Shown: positions 11,540-23,999 of the stretch, in pieces
Layout: every line of letters starts with the position of its first letter
Numbering within the stretch: the stretch's first letter is position 1
Assembly: GCF_037975245.1 (NCBI RefSeq)
Contig: NC_092564.1
Coordinates: 28,380,984-28,444,983 of the forward strand
From: Apostichopus japonicus
Lineage: Eukaryota; Echinodermata; Holothuroidea; Aspidochirotida; Stichopodidae
Reading direction: 5' to 3'
DNA: 64,000 bases
Notes under the pieces: model-generated
The model's input: the letters and a program-made list of their open reading frames with translations, nothing else
Told to the model about the DNA's origin: nothing
Database searches by the model: none
Translations under genes and position numbers: made by a program

Positions 11540-11947
11540 ACGATTTCATCGAAACCAAAAAGGGGACTTGTTAGCTCTAAATCCGGCCTGATGCGGAGAG
11601 GATTTCTTTGTGTTCTCGAGGAAGCGACTAAGTCAACTATTAAGGTTTTTTTTCGAAGACTTTTCCTAATACTGGAAGTAAACTGATCGGTCTATAAATG
11701 CTTGGATTCGAATGGGATTTACTAGGTTTTGGAATGAGAACAGCGGTAGCCTTTTTTTCCATGGAGAAGGGAAATGTCCTATTTTGATGAGTAGGTTGAA
11801 TAATTTAATGGCATTAACGGTGAGACTAACTGGGCAGTTATGGAGCATAAGATAGCTAACGGCGTCATGACAAGGAGAGGAATTATTACTTGTATTAGGA
11901 AGAGCTAGTTTCCAGCCCTTGGATGTTACGTGGTCGAAATGTAACAC
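11540..11947 (-). pseudogene. non-LTR retrotransposon RT fragment (N-terminal part)
   Basis: On the minus strand the fragment reads a LINE RT block: LLIKIGHFPSPWK, then ATAVLIPKPSKSHSNP, then IYRPISLLPVLGKVFEK, and after a break HQAGFRANKSP. These are the fingers-region motifs of Jockey/I-like LINEs. A frameshift at a run of A residues and a stop break the frame. It lies downstream (minus sense) of the fragment at 12521-13757 although it encodes an earlier part of the RT, so the two are separate insertions or a rearrangement. Confidence 0.85.
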
Positions 11948-12003
11948 AATGGAAGTATTACATTAGTTAAGTGTGAGTGGCATCGATAAAAATTAGTACC
12001 AAA

Positions 12004-12350
12004 TAAACCACGACTATACAGGATGCGGTTTAAGAAGCCATGATTAGGAAGAATGGATGACATATGTTTGTAGAACTGGTATTTGTTTAGGGGTGCCAAG
12101 CACGGTAGTTTGTTGAGGTCGGTGATGTAAGACTTAATACAAAAGATCCAATCGATTTCTTTTCTTTACGTTCAGTTAAGGATTTGAAGGTCGAGGCAAT
12201 TAAATACATTTTATTCTAACCCTTTTAATGTCTATGAAAATTGAAAAGTTCGGAAATGGAGAATCCTTCAAAATTATAACGGATTGATTTTCTGTGATTT
12301 TTGAAACGTAAGCGGAACCGAGAACCTGTTTCACCTACATATTTGCCCTC
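12004..12350 (-). pseudogene. Penelope-like element GIY-YIG endonuclease fragment
   Basis: The minus strand encodes KYVGETGSRFRLRFKNHRK followed, after frame breaks, by LTERKEKEIDWIF-like sequence. This matches the C-terminal GIY-YIG nuclease domain of Penelope-like retroelements: the YVGET(G), R..NH and later E/W landmarks. Upstream RT sequence is not recognisable here. Stops and one shift show it is dead. It separates two LINE fragments, suggesting nested insertions. Confidence 0.72.
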
Positions 12351-12520
12351 TTTAATATTTATTTTTTAATTTATTGATATATTTATTCATTCCAGTATAA
12401 ATATAAAATTAATTAAAGAAGAGTCATAATATACGTTAACAGACAACAGACTGCGCAACAAACATTCCAAGGGCTCGGATTGAATGTGTAAAGCAGCGCG
12501 GTACCGTATATAAACGATTT

Positions 12521-13757
12521 TCAATAAACTTGAGTTCTGTATTTTGGCAAGATGTGGGGAATTCTTAGAGTTCTGTTCGATTTGTGCCGGAAACTTTTTA
12601 GTACAGTGTACAAAGGGTGATTCTGATCACTGTTAATCTTATTAGCCATTCTTGTAAACACAGCTCTTGCAGCAGCATTTAGGGTTTTTTTTTCTAATAG
12701 TAATTTGTAATCTAAATTAAATATAGCTGATGTGTATTTAAGAAGCTTCATTATTCTTTCTTTGTCCTTTTTCAATACAAAATGGTACCAGACAGGCACT
12801 GCACAGATCACATGTCGTAGAATAAATAGTATTGAAAACATTTTCAAGAATGACACAACATAAGACAAACTATAGATATTATATATAATATACTCTGCTT
12901 AATCCCTCTGATACATGGCAAGAAAAGGTCAAACTGTCATCGATGTATACTACTCAGTTCTGGCCACCTCAGATCCCTCAATGATAATACGTTGCGATTT
13001 TGACAGAATGAGATCTTGATGTTTTATGTTTCTGTTTTCAAAACACATTTCCTTGATTTTTTGGGTGGGGGGGGGTAGCAAAAATTCTTGCGATTAACTG
13101 TTAGAACTATATCATTTACAGAACACCGATAATATAATTGGTCAGTTTCAACAGGGCTCTTAGAAATTTTGCATGAAAGCAGTGGTATCATCGGCATATT
13201 TTGTAACAAAAATGTGTGAGTTTGACCTAATTTCATCAGTATATATGCTATATAGTAAATAATATAGCAGGTAATGGACCCCAATGAGGCACATTAACTT
13301 TTATTTCTGATAACCCTTTATCCAACTTAACTTGTCTGGACCATCCTTGAAAAAAAATTGTGTCAGCCAATGAAAAAGACTTGTTACTTTGAAAACTCTT
13401 GAAAGGTCTTTCATTAATTAATTTAGCAACTTGTAAAATGAGATTGCTAGAATCACATTCACAATCACATTCATAGTCGACATTTGGGAATGTTGACCAC
13501 GTTGCCTGGGTTAATATGGGGCCTATTGGCATCGAGGTTTTCCGCAACGGCGGAAGTGAAAACTGCGTCGCGTAACGGAGTCTGGTGGAAGTGAGTAGAA
13601 ATCTAAGGTTGGGGGGGGGGGGCGGCTGGCGAAAAACTAACATCGGGGGGGGGGGGACCTCAAACGATTCTCCTATAGACTGATCGTCTTGGAATAAAGC
13701 AAACTCCTGTTTGATAGAGTTCATTAAGGATTTGATGAGGTGGTTGTAATTAGTCAC
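12521..13757 (-). pseudogene. degraded non-LTR retrotransposon, RT middle and C-terminal region
   Basis: On the minus strand: an RT block ending GWSRQVKLDKGLSE..PAILFTI (13248-13757), a broken catalytic region (about 13024-13284), then a C-terminal block with ICAVPVWYHF, AARAVFTRMANKI and RIPHILPKYRTQVY (12521-12868), typical of LINE ORF2 tails. The first block is interrupted by G tracts (13612-13653) with an unrelated proline-rich reading. Multiple frameshifts. Confidence 0.75.
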
Positions 13758-14204
13758 GAGCGGAATGCGTGTGTTAGGATTTTTGTACTTGTATTTTAAT
13801 CATAAGCCCTGACGGTTCAATTTGTCGGTCCTAGAAATACCCTGTCTAATTAAGTGAAGGGGTTATCCGACGTTCAAGAAATAACCAGTTAAAATGGATA
13901 CCTTGTGATCATTATCACGTGGGTCGGAGCAAATGCGTTGGAGTATAAGGCATTGGCTGTAAAAACATAGAATTCTTGAGACTATGTGCGTGAAAACTAT
14001 TAAAGTGTAAATAAATATGAATATCGGTAAAGGCTTACAATAGATTGAAGTGGTTAAGGAATTACTATCCATACAAAGGAATTATATATAAATATATATA
14101 TATAATTTAAAAATTAAAAAAAATTAAAAAAAAAAAATTACATTACGCTCTTCTTCATAAAGCGGAATTGAGCACTCTGTCGTGTTCTACTTGGAACATT
14201 CTAT

Positions 14205-14209
14205 ACACA

Positions 14210-14308
<99 letters not shown>

Positions 14309-14455
14309 ATATATATATATATTGATATATATATATTGATATATATATTGATATATATATATATATATATATATCAATATATATGTAAATATATATATAT
14401 ATATATATATCTATATATATATATATATATATATATATCAATATATATATATTGA
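14205..14455. repeat. compound CT/TA microsatellite
   Basis: A CT run (from 14210) passes into a TA run of more than 200 bases with regularly placed TATTGATATA interruptions. All open frames here are repeat artefacts. Confidence 0.97.
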
Positions 14456-15118
14456 TTCATATTACAGTATTGTATACTTACATTGTGCGTCAACATCTGA
14501 TATGAAGGCAAATAATATTAGAGGTATAATAATCCATAGTCGAGTAACCAGTCCAGTTTCGCTTGTTAGCCACGCCATGGAAACTCCCATGATAAACTCC
14601 CTGGACCCACGGAGCTGTTTTCTCGTTGGCGGTGCCGTTAGACACGGATACGATTACGTTATAGCCAGTGTTGCTAACTCTTGAATGTTTGTTTTCTCTC
14701 CGTTTGTGAATATTGCTAGGCTTATACACAACAGGGTAGCGAGTTACTTTTCGCAAGTTGGAGAAAGCAAATTCCATATAAATATCCTGTATACCCCTGT
14801 ACAGTCAAAAAAGACTTGAACTTGAACGTGAAATGAATATTGGAATCAGCGTGAACTTACAGCAGTAAAAGGTCCGATTTGCTTGATTGAACCACAAGAA
14901 ACCGCCCATAGCGGTCGTGGCATTGCTCAACACAATTGAAACAGGATAATGGGTTCGTTTACTTTAGACTGATATCACACTTGGCAAAATATGGTATTTC
15001 TTTCACGTCTAAGAAACACCATTGTTGAATCGTTCATTCAAGCAAATCGAAAACTCCTTATTTTTTAGGGTTTTTTTTCTGCTACTTTGCTTGAAAGAAA
15101 GTGTATAGGTGAAAATCG

Positions 15119-15249
15119 GTTAAGTTGTATAGACATCGTGTAGGATGTAACTGTTGCCTATGGGTTAAGTTTGTATAGCGTTTATGTAACTGTTGCCTAT
15201 GCATGGGTTAAGTTAGTATAGCGTTTATGTAACTGTTGCCAATGAGCCA
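15119..15249. repeat. three-copy minisatellite, unit about 44 bp
   Basis: Units start at 15119, 15164 and 15207, each running GTTAAGTT..GTATAG..ATGTAACTGTTGCC. Confidence 0.85.
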
Positions 15250-15477
15250 AAGACCGAGATCTGAATAGTCATAACGTAGACCTGATATCACTGATCCTGA
15301 TTTCACAAGACCGAAAACCTTGAGACTTCCATGACTGAATTACCCAATAAAACACGTTTTTACTGCATGAATATATGTTCACATTTGTTTTACATAATAT
15401 GGAAATAGCATACAGGCATCCTCTTAAATGGATCTAAAATCTATGTTAAAACAACAGAATACTATACAACATTGTAC

Positions 15478-16850
15478 CAGGGCCACTGGCGGATCCAAGG
15501 GGGGCCATGGCCCCCCCCCCAAAGGTGAGCCAAAAAGTGTTTCCGAACATCCGCTAAATCATATGATTGGAAATTAAAAAAATCGAGAGGAATAGCAGTG
15601 GTAGACTAGTCTAAACCTTTTCGTTTTCTGGTTTAAAATTAAATGCAGAGCTCCCAACTGACTCGCAATTCGCGGGAATTAGACCCGCATTCTAACACCC
15701 AAACCCGCTGACCCGCACAAGCGTCCGAAAAAACCGCATTGTAATTGTCAAGTATACATAAAAAAATTTGCATCAAATTTTGACTTAGCAACCATCATTT
15801 CTTTAGCATTTAGCATAATAGAGTATAAAACCTCCTTTACAGCATCATTTGAACCTCAAATTAGCCTATATTTCTTTTCATTGGGGCGAGCAGCGAACAT
15901 CTTCATGCCACGGGAAAGAATGAATTATCACCTACTATTCAATTTATTCATGTTACACACAAAAAAATGCATATTTCTCAGAAAATTTTGGGTGACAAAA
16001 GCCTTTCTAAGTGCCACCATTTTACATGTAGGCATCACCAGGATTCCAAAAAAATTCAAAAGGGGAGGGGAACACCCCCTCCCCTTATACCCCTCCCCCA
16101 GGACGGCGATTCGTGGCATGGACCAGCATTTGCCTTCTCATGAGTTGGGAGCTATGTAAATGTATGAGCATGAGGATTTACAGTTTAACACCATTTTGCA
16201 GTTACAGGCTGGTTGTAAGAATTTTATAACCTATGAGAAATCAAATTTCTTGAGAAAGATGATCCCAACTTTGTTTTATAAATATTTTAGAAAATTACAC
16301 CTGGGAAACATTTTTTTAGAAGTAAATTAACAACACCATTGTACACTTTTGTCGCACCAAATTGCATCTGAGGGCATTCAGCAATAGAAAATTTTCCATT
16401 CCAGGAATGGGCAACGTGGGCAGTTGCCCATGGGCCTCCACAACAAGGGGCCTCCACATATTTCATGAAAAAAAATATAAGGAAAATGTAGGCTGACACG
16501 TGGTATCATCAATCAAAATCATATTGCGCGCGTTTTACGTCATCTACATATACGCAAGCCATATTCAATTGCAATTGTATCTCTTTGTGAATGGTAGAAA
16601 CAGCTAAGTGGTTGTTTTCCTGCCATTGCAAGCACACGTCGGCAGACAAACATGATTGGCCTAATATCTTAAGTCATCAATCTCAACGTCTATAAATTAC
16701 TGCACCATTTGCATCTAAACAACCTTAATTATTCCAAAAAATTCCACCCCTCCCCTTAGATCCCTCCCCAGGACGGCGATCACTAGGGTGCCGTGGGCCT
16801 CCACTACTGAAGGTTGTCCACGGGCCTCCACATGTCTAAATACGGCCCTG
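15478..16850. mobile_element. chimeric hAT-type element, 1373 bp
   Basis: The outer ends are CAGGGCC (left) and GGCCCTG (right). The flanking octamers CATTGTAC (15470-15477) and CATTGAAC (16851-16858) match at seven of eight. From 15484 to 16397 the body is a near copy of the 8098-10195 element without its nested insertion. From 16398 to the right end it is unrelated, with repeated GGGCCTCCAC blocks and the C-rich module at 16746-16782. The left end of one family is thus joined to the right end of another, and the joined unit appears to have transposed. Confidence 0.8.
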
Positions 16851-16929
16851 CATTGAACCATACTTATATAGTTCCACATTTTTATCTTTGAAAGAATACT
16901 AAAAGAAAGCTAAAGCATGTTAACAGTTG

Positions 16930-17412
16930 AACCACCCGGTGCACCCGACACTCATAGCTAGTACAGTAACTACTGTTCATGTTCCACAACCGTGCATCAG
17001 TAACTACTGCGCTGTGTTCGTAACACGGTAACATGTGTTACAGGTGGCACAGTAATTACTGCAAATCTGTTACACGTTCCCATGTAAGACAAAGAACTGC
17101 GCGACTGGACAAGGAGTCTATGAGTATGACGATGGGATAGGAAATAACCGCCGCAGAGTGTCGGCTACGTGTTGTGCCAGCGCCGACCATGCACTCCGTA
17201 TCGTACGGCTAGGGGGTAGTCTTCGTTACCCAGCCGCCGCGCATTTTCACCTTTCGGACTTCTAGTTAAACGTGTAACAGCTTTGCAGTAATTACTGTAC
17301 CACCTGTAACACATGTTACCGTGTTACGAACACAGCGCAGTATAGTTACTGATGCACGGTTGTGTAACATGAACAGTAGTTACTGTACTATAGCTATGAG
17401 TATCGGGTGGTT
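16930..17412. mobile_element. inverted-repeat MITE-like element, about 480 bp
   Basis: Arms of roughly 150 bp, left from AACCACCC at 16930 and right ending GGGTGGTT at 17412, are about 90% complementary, with landmarks CAGTAACTACTGTTCATGTT and GTAACACGGTAACATGTG in both. A unique centre of about 170 bp lies near 17090-17255. The target duplication is uncertain: TGA directly outside, or the heptamer TAACAGT at 16921 and 17432. Confidence 0.75.
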
Positions 17413-17891
17413 GAGTAGTATGCGGCCGCTATAACAGTATATTTCTATATCCTCTGCAAAAAGATGGTGGTCACTAAAAGTCCTGGATATTTTGATACGC
17501 TGTGAGATTAATCGGATATATTATTATCCTCAACAGGGGCGTATCCAGGGGGGCGCAACAGGCGCGCGCCCCCCCCCCCATTGGCCGTCACCAAAAAAAA
17601 AAAAAGTTTAGCAAAAAAAAAAAAAAAAAAAAAATTGATGACGACCTTTATGTGAGATGTCGGTGATCGCTCAACGCCCCCCTCCCGTATGCTTTATTTT
17701 TTGTTTGCCAAAAAAAGGTTCTGGCGAAGTTCGGCGGCATAATAGTTTTAGAAACATAGATGGTAATTGTGTTTGTATTATCATTATAAACACTATAGTG
17801 ACATGCCAGCCATACTAAATTGTGCATTTTGTGTCCATATTTACTGGAAATGTTGCTTATTATTAAGGTCGAAAAATGGATCACATATGGC

Positions 17892-18689
17892 CATGGGCGG
17901 CGATCCTGGGCCATATCAACCCCCCCCCCCACCAAGTGCCAGGGATAAGAATATTTTCATGCCTACATTTATGCATCTTCGTTAATGTACGGCTCTTTTT
18001 TAGCTTAATTTCTCGCCTACCATAAACGCAGTGCGATCTTTTCAAATAAAGCGTCTTTATAAAGCAAAAATAGTTGACTGTAGGCTTCATTGGCCCTATA
18101 ACAACAAAATGTATTATTGCGCCCACGGTATTGATATAGTACATATATGCACCCTCATAGTATTCATATAGGCCCTATAGTAGGCCTACACACGTACATG
18201 TTCCCTCGAACAGCTGAGAATCTCATGTTACCAGGGTAATGCTTAATACACGTTTCACCTGGATGCCCTAGCAATCGGTACCTAGGAATGTAACTATGTG
18301 TAATTGTGTATTGCATGTGTATAGGCCTATAATAGCCTGCATGAGGCCATTTTCTTCATCGAATAATATAAAAGAGCTCTCGAACATTCTAACGTTGCGC
18401 CTGAAACAAGATTGACAGGGGCAATTTTCCCAAAATAACACCCGAAATTAAAAAAAAAAGTATTTTGGATCCTGATTATGAGATATTTCGGACATGACAT
18501 CCCTATTTTAAAGTTGGGTATATGCCGCTTGGAAACCTCGGGAAGTGCCGTTTCCGGCCATCTAGAGGGTTTGTTAATCCCAAAATTTTCTTGTACGCTT
18601 CGCGCCAACTCATGGTGGCGCTACGCTTAGATAGTCAACAAGGTCATATCCCCCCCCCCCCCACTCGGAAGTACGGATCGCCGCCCATG
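17892..18689. mobile_element. nested hAT-type MITE, 798 bp
   Basis: Termini CATGGGCGGCGATCC and the same inverted. Flanking octamers CATATGGC (17884-17891) and CATATGAC (18690-18697), seven of eight identical. Module copy M3 (18541-18635) sits about 55 bp from the right end, followed by a C tract. Confidence 0.87.
18541..18635 (+). repeat. shared MITE module, copy M3
   Basis: Same landmarks as the copy at 9181-9273: AAGTGCCGTTTCCGGCCATC at the start, TGGTGGCGCTACGCTTAGA at the end. Confidence 0.9.
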
Positions 18690-18834
18690 CATATGACACC
18701 ATTTTGCATTTCAGCCCTTCTTCGAAAGCAAAAATTGTACACCCCTCCCCTTAGACCCATCCCCCAGGACGGCGATCATTCATGCCTGGCGCCCCCCCCC
18801 CCTATTGGAAAATCCTGGATACGCCCCTGCTCAA

Positions 18835-19980
18835 ACATTTTAAAAATTGTTTGAGGGTAAAAATATATCCGCTTAATTGAAGTAACAAGGAATGCAAACT
18901 TGTTCGTGTATAAGGGAATGTTATTTATTTACGTTATTGCAGCTTTCCCCGTCGCTGTTATAAAGGTTATTTACTAAGAAAAACAATAAAATCGCAACAT
19001 CATAACTCCAACAGGTCAGTGCATTGTGATATACAAATTACTTTGACACGCTTCGTGGCGTGAGTATACAGGCACGCCTCTGAGGTTTGGAAATGTTGAC
19101 AGGTGTATAGGGTGACACCACAACTCCTATAGATATTTGGACATATCGTTGACGTCATTCAGTACAGTTGCGGTCCCTTTCGATACTGAGAGCTGAGATC
19201 GTTGACTTATAGACCTGTTCAAAGGTAGAAGGTGACATGTACTATTCATCAAGAATGTATTCGCGAGTCCCAAAATGAAATTTGTTACTCATATTTGGCA
19301 TTCAGAACATAGGCTAACTGAATATTATATATTATATATATATATATATATATGTATATATGAGACATTGTACCTGTTTCATAACGTCTCAATATTTCCC
19401 CCAGGCTATGTAGTTCTTCCACAAATTTAAAGGAATGTCCTTTATTTATCCATTTCATTTGCAAACCTTTTAAACTGATGCTCTCGCCGTGAGCACATGG
19501 GGGGGGGGGGGCTTTAAGTGTCCAGGTGAGTCAATCGCACCCTTCCCCCTGACTAGTCAAGTACACGTACTAACTTATCTTTCTTTTAAAGGAAAGGTCA
19601 ACCAAGACAGAGCCTGTGCACGAAAACCAAAGAACTTGATCCACTGTGAACCCCATTTCCCCCTTACATCGGCTGTAACCGTCATGGCAATGTTATGTCG
19701 AGTGAGTATGACGAGTCCCGTGAATAGCTAATCGATACTATGCACATGATCCGGTTAAAGGTTGGCGAGCGATCTACCGTGTACAGTTAACAAGTGATCA
19801 AGGCAGATTGTGGCAAAATGCACAGTCACGGTAATTTAAAATATATATTAAGGTTCTAATTAACAGTCTGTGAGTTAGTTGCGATTATATCCAACCAGTC
19901 ATTCTCAAAGGAAGTTATTCCCAACAGATTATAAATTAGGTAAGATGTTGTAGACCCACCTATATAGCACTGGTATTACA
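18835..19980. other. no gene seen
   Basis: AT-rich DNA with a short TA run (19325-19352) and a G13 tract (19499-19511). The open frame at 19489-19731 has no support. Confidence 0.4.
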
Positions 19981-19984
19981 TAGG

Positions 19985-20025
<41 letters not shown>

Positions 20026-20152
20026 CTGAAACCGTAATGAGTTGGAAAATAAAGAAAGATTCGAACCCGGACCTCCCGCTTTATATGCGGACACCCTAAT
20101 CACTAGGCTATGGACGCTGATTGAATGTTCAGAGGTTCGAAACCGGTAAGGA
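19981..20152 (-). mobile_element. tRNA-derived SINE, copy 1 with TA tail
   Basis: On the minus strand the copy reads ACCGGTTTCGAACC, then a tRNA-like body with A box TAGCCTAGTGATTAGG (20095-20110) and B box GGGTTCGAATC (20058-20068), then CCAACTCATTACGGTTT and a TA repeat tail. An anticodon-arm-like hairpin with stem TCCGC/GCGGG is present. The same family occurs at 24845-25114. The A and B boxes are the internal RNA polymerase III promoter. Confidence 0.88.
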
Positions 20153-21640
20153 ATGGAGTAATTCCATTTTAGGCGTTTGTCACCTGTATCGAACAATACT
20201 AGTTCTGTTTTGGTGACATATTTGCCTTACTGTAGAGACCAAACATGATGCTAACCAACTCGAAATTATTTGTGATTCCTAAAGCCGGATCTCGATAGAG
20301 ATACTTTGAACAGACTTTATGTTCATGTTCAACTAGATTTCACCATTGCGCATGTGCAGCATATATATGGTCATATAGAGCGGTCATATAGAGCGGCTTA
20401 TGTAGCTGTGAAAAACACGAAGGATTAGTTTATGGAATATAAAGATGATACCTTGGTTCGAAGGTAGATTCATGCAGTGTCAATAAAGGCACGATAAAGT
20501 ATCAGGAAATCACTGTCGTACAAGTCAGACCGCATTCAGTATATATTAAATATCGCTAAATATATGATCTTCCTTCCAATTTAAATCCAGACGAGATATT
20601 AAAAAAAAAAAGTCTTTATCTATCTACATTGCACTATAATTGGGCTGGCATAAAATCAAATACAGTTTTACTATTTGCTCAATGCTTAATCATCAGACGA
20701 AAAAAAACCCCAACTGCATTTGAATTTTGTCGTTCCTATAGCATTATCTTTTCTACAAGGTCTTGTTCACATTAACATTGTAATTAATTAAACCAAGACA
20801 GTCTACTACATTTGCTCCTAATGAAAATTAATTCAAGGGGATGGATCATGTTATTCTATATTCTGTTCTCTTTTCTAACTTATTATATTAATTTTTTTAA
20901 ATTGCAAATTAGATTCCTCAATCTTTCCTCACATCATTTGATTAAGCTATAATGGCAAACTATACTGCAATTTCGGCGTTCTATATACATGCAAGACTAC
21001 CTTTCATGTGAGTGTTTCGGTTACTTTTGTTTTCGTGAAGATCTTGTCAGGTGCATGGGTGTGTGTTTAATGCAAGGGACGCACATTATCATGTTTGATT
21101 ATAGGGAGGAGGACTTTGGATAAAATGTTTGATTAACTCCTCATTTTCGACCGTAACTATGAAAAGACATTTTGAAAAGATATTATATACTTTGGCAACT
21201 AACATTACCGTACTTTATAGCCCTGTGTTCTTTATCTCTACCCTTCGCCGTGGCCACCTGCATATAAAAATATGACTCTTTCGTTTGACCGATTAAGTAT
21301 TTTGACTATACTGTGTCAGTGAGTTCAGCTGCATTCGCGTTCACCATAGTGTTCCCATGGAAACGTCGAAAAAACGGCAAGACACCTCAAACATAATCTG
21401 TTACTTATGTTCACACAAATATTTCATGAAGTTATACATAAACCTCTAAATTTTTCAAAGGAAATAAAAAAAAATACTAAGTAAACCTTTTATAGGATTT
21501 TTGTTTGTTTTTGTGGTAAAGTTGGGTAAATTATCAAAAAGTTGTAAAAAAAATTTAAAAGGATCTAGACTGATGGGGTATCTTATGAATTAAGTGTAAA
21601 GGTTGCTATCTGGTCACGACTTGTGCTACAAAAGTGTAGC
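20153..21640. other. no gene or element recognised
   Basis: AT-rich non-coding DNA with a short direct repeat GGTCATATAGAGCGG (near 20370-20397). Confidence 0.4.
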
Positions 21641-21645
21641 TCAAC

Positions 21646-21895
21646 CAGTGGCGTCGCCAGATATTTTACAGTGTGTGAGGGGTGAGGGGTGAGGGGCGAG
21701 GGGGAGGGGCGCCGCAAATTGGGAGCAACATTTGAGGGACACATCATGCAGAATGAGGATAATGCAAACTGGAGCCAGGGGCGCCAGTGCGGGTGCTGGG
21801 GGCGAATCATGCATGTCGACGTGCGGTCCAATAGGGCCATGGGGCCCTGGTGGGGGTCAAGGAGTATCGAATCCCGACGAAGCTTTTTGGTTTCA
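21646..21895. mobile_element. possible hAT-type end, G-rich
   Basis: CAGTGGCGTCGCCAGATATT at 21646 has the form of the hAT-like termini elsewhere and is followed by a purine/G-rich tract. The right end is not found. The open frames are by-products of the G-rich composition. Confidence 0.35.
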
Positions 21896-23245
21896 TCATT
21901 TCCGTAGCTTCAAATCAACAGACGTTTTGTAGGTAGATATAAGTAAATTATAGTCTGTATAGAACTAAAATGCTGTTTATCTTCGTGTCCAAGCCGGGTT
22001 GTTGACATGGCAACATTAATATCGGGGCACCAGGGAGCATCGAACATATGGGGTGCCCTCCATTCCACCACCCTCTCCTATTGTGACGTGACTGACTTAT
22101 ACAACAGAAATTCTAGCTTCGCCGGATTGGATAATAAATGCGGTGGCCTACAATGCAGCACTGAAAAGAGAGAAGTATTCAACTCTGCTGAAGCCATTTA
22201 TCAATAGTTTTTATTCTATGAATTTAACACCATAATACATAAAAGTTCTAGAACAGCCTTTGAGTCTATTTATATTATTATTATTATTACTATTGTTGAT
22301 TTTCCTTCTCGAAATTCGTTTATTACAGTATTGTCAATGTGCAGTGACTTCATATTTTCACCAAGAATGTCGGAAAGAATACATTTAAAAAAAAGCAAAT
22401 ATACTACTTGTAAGTTGTCCCATAATTGTCTAGTGTGACTTGTTATGTATTTTATTGTTTTAAAAAAAAACAGAAATCAGAAAGTTGTTTTTGTAAAATG
22501 AACTCAACACGACAGTGTACACTGTCTATTTGTGGTTTTCATGAAATGAAGAAGAAAATTTCCGAATAATCATTTTTACAGCTTAATGGAACCCTCTGGT
22601 GGCACAAAGTGAAAACAAAAGAACATTCTTAATTGTCAAACCCAATCTCAATACAATCCCCTAACTAAGGATATATTGTTTAGAGTGTAACCTATTTCGC
22701 CGTGCTAAATATATCCTTATACTCCGAGAAAGTGTACCACACTAGGTGGCTAGTTATATCATCACTACAGTGTAATGTTCTTCAACACAACTTTACTTTC
22801 CTTTTATAATCTTCATTCTAATCTTTGAAATGTGATACATTTAGATTTTTTACTTAGCAGCATTTATAATTTCATATGAATTTGTGTATAGTAATATTTA
22901 TTTCCTCTACGCATGGATTATAATATTATCAAGAAAAACCAAACTTTTTCACTTGATTGTTGCTATGTCCAAAAAATATCACAAAAATTTGAAGAAAAAA
23001 AGAATCATATCTTCGCCATGCAAATTTGTATGTTGGTTCATGTGATATTGACCTCAAAGGTTCAGGAAATTTCCAGATATATTGTTAAGGAATCAACTCC
23101 CGGCAGAGCTACCAATAAACTACACAACACCCTTGAAAATCCGAATCCGAACTTTATTCTAACCACTGAATACCAATGCAAAATGATAACAATAAGAGCA
23201 GAAAGAATGACTCAGGATTTCTACCGGAAAGCTATGGAACGCCGA
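21896..23245. other. no gene supported
   Basis: Contains an ATT microsatellite (22272-22290). An open frame of 192 codons begins at 22913 and runs into the foldback element; it has no recognisable domain and is not called as a gene. Confidence 0.4.
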
Positions 23246-23683
23246 ACCGGACCTAAATTCAGAAACAAATTATGTAAACCTAAGTCATTATGTGAATACA
23301 AAGTTATCGCCTCATATATAATGACCAAGAACAATTTAAGCCCTTATGTGGCACTAATAGCACCTCCACATAATGGCCAAGAACATTTTACTAATCATTC
23401 GATCCTAACACTGCCACATAATGACCGCCAATTCCGACTATATTCACAAGTCCTTATGTGGGGATCTCGCATGTCGCCACATAAGGACTAACTCAGATCG
23501 TTGGTCCTTATGTGGCGATTCGAGTATCCACATAAGGACTAAGCAGTTCGTTAGTCCTTATAATGTGACGAGTCGAGTTTATAAGGACTTAAATTGTTCT
23601 TGGTGATTATGTGGCGATAACTTTGTGATCAAATAATGACTTAGATTTACATCATTTGTTTCCGCATTTTTGTCGGTTTTGGA
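23246..23683. mobile_element. foldback element with CCACATAAGGAC subrepeats
   Basis: Imperfect inverted arms: AAAGTTATCGCC at about 23300 pairs with GGCGATAACTTT at about 23614, and the flanking CTAAGTCATTAT pairs with AATAATGACTTAG. Complementarity fades at about 23246 and 23683. Between the arms, short mirrored units GTCCTTATGTGG and CCACATAAGGAC alternate. Boundaries and target duplication are uncertain. Confidence 0.7.
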
Positions 23684-23999
23684 AAGCTACTAAAAGCTTG
23701 TGATGTGGTAGACCGCCTCTATATATACGTAAGATAAAACAAATAGCAATGGTAATCTGGATTTGCAAAGAAATAAAAAAAACCAAGCTTCATTGTAAGA
23801 TGGTGTTTTAGCTTTGGGGAAAACCTGTTTGTGTGAATTCCTTTCAAGAACTTCCAAGAAATAACGTGAATTGTTCGTTTACATCAACCTTGTTTGCTAA
23901 TGACCACAACTCTGACGTAAAAATGCTGAACTTTCGAGAAAATAAAATACAAGAGGGCGTAAAAGCAGCGATGGCAACTTGTGCAAACGAGCATAATTT

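Larger units (their letters stand above)
17534..18829. mobile_element. hAT-like element with 5-bp duplication, carrying a nested element
   Basis: Termini CAGGGGCGTATCCAGG and its inverse (CCTGGATACGCCCCTG) are perfect. CTCAA flanks both sides (17529-17533 and 18830-18834). The same end family with a 5-bp duplication recurs at 27523-29476. It begins with a G tract, a C tract and A runs (17590-17635) and contains a complete nested element at 17892-18689. Confidence 0.85.

Noticed and set aside
14168-14455. Open frames of alternating Tyr/Ile on both strands
   Set aside because: Translation of a TA microsatellite.
22913-23491. 192-codon open frame, the longest in the window
   Set aside because: No domain, no splice or start context, and its second half is foldback-element sequence. 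Treated as chance.
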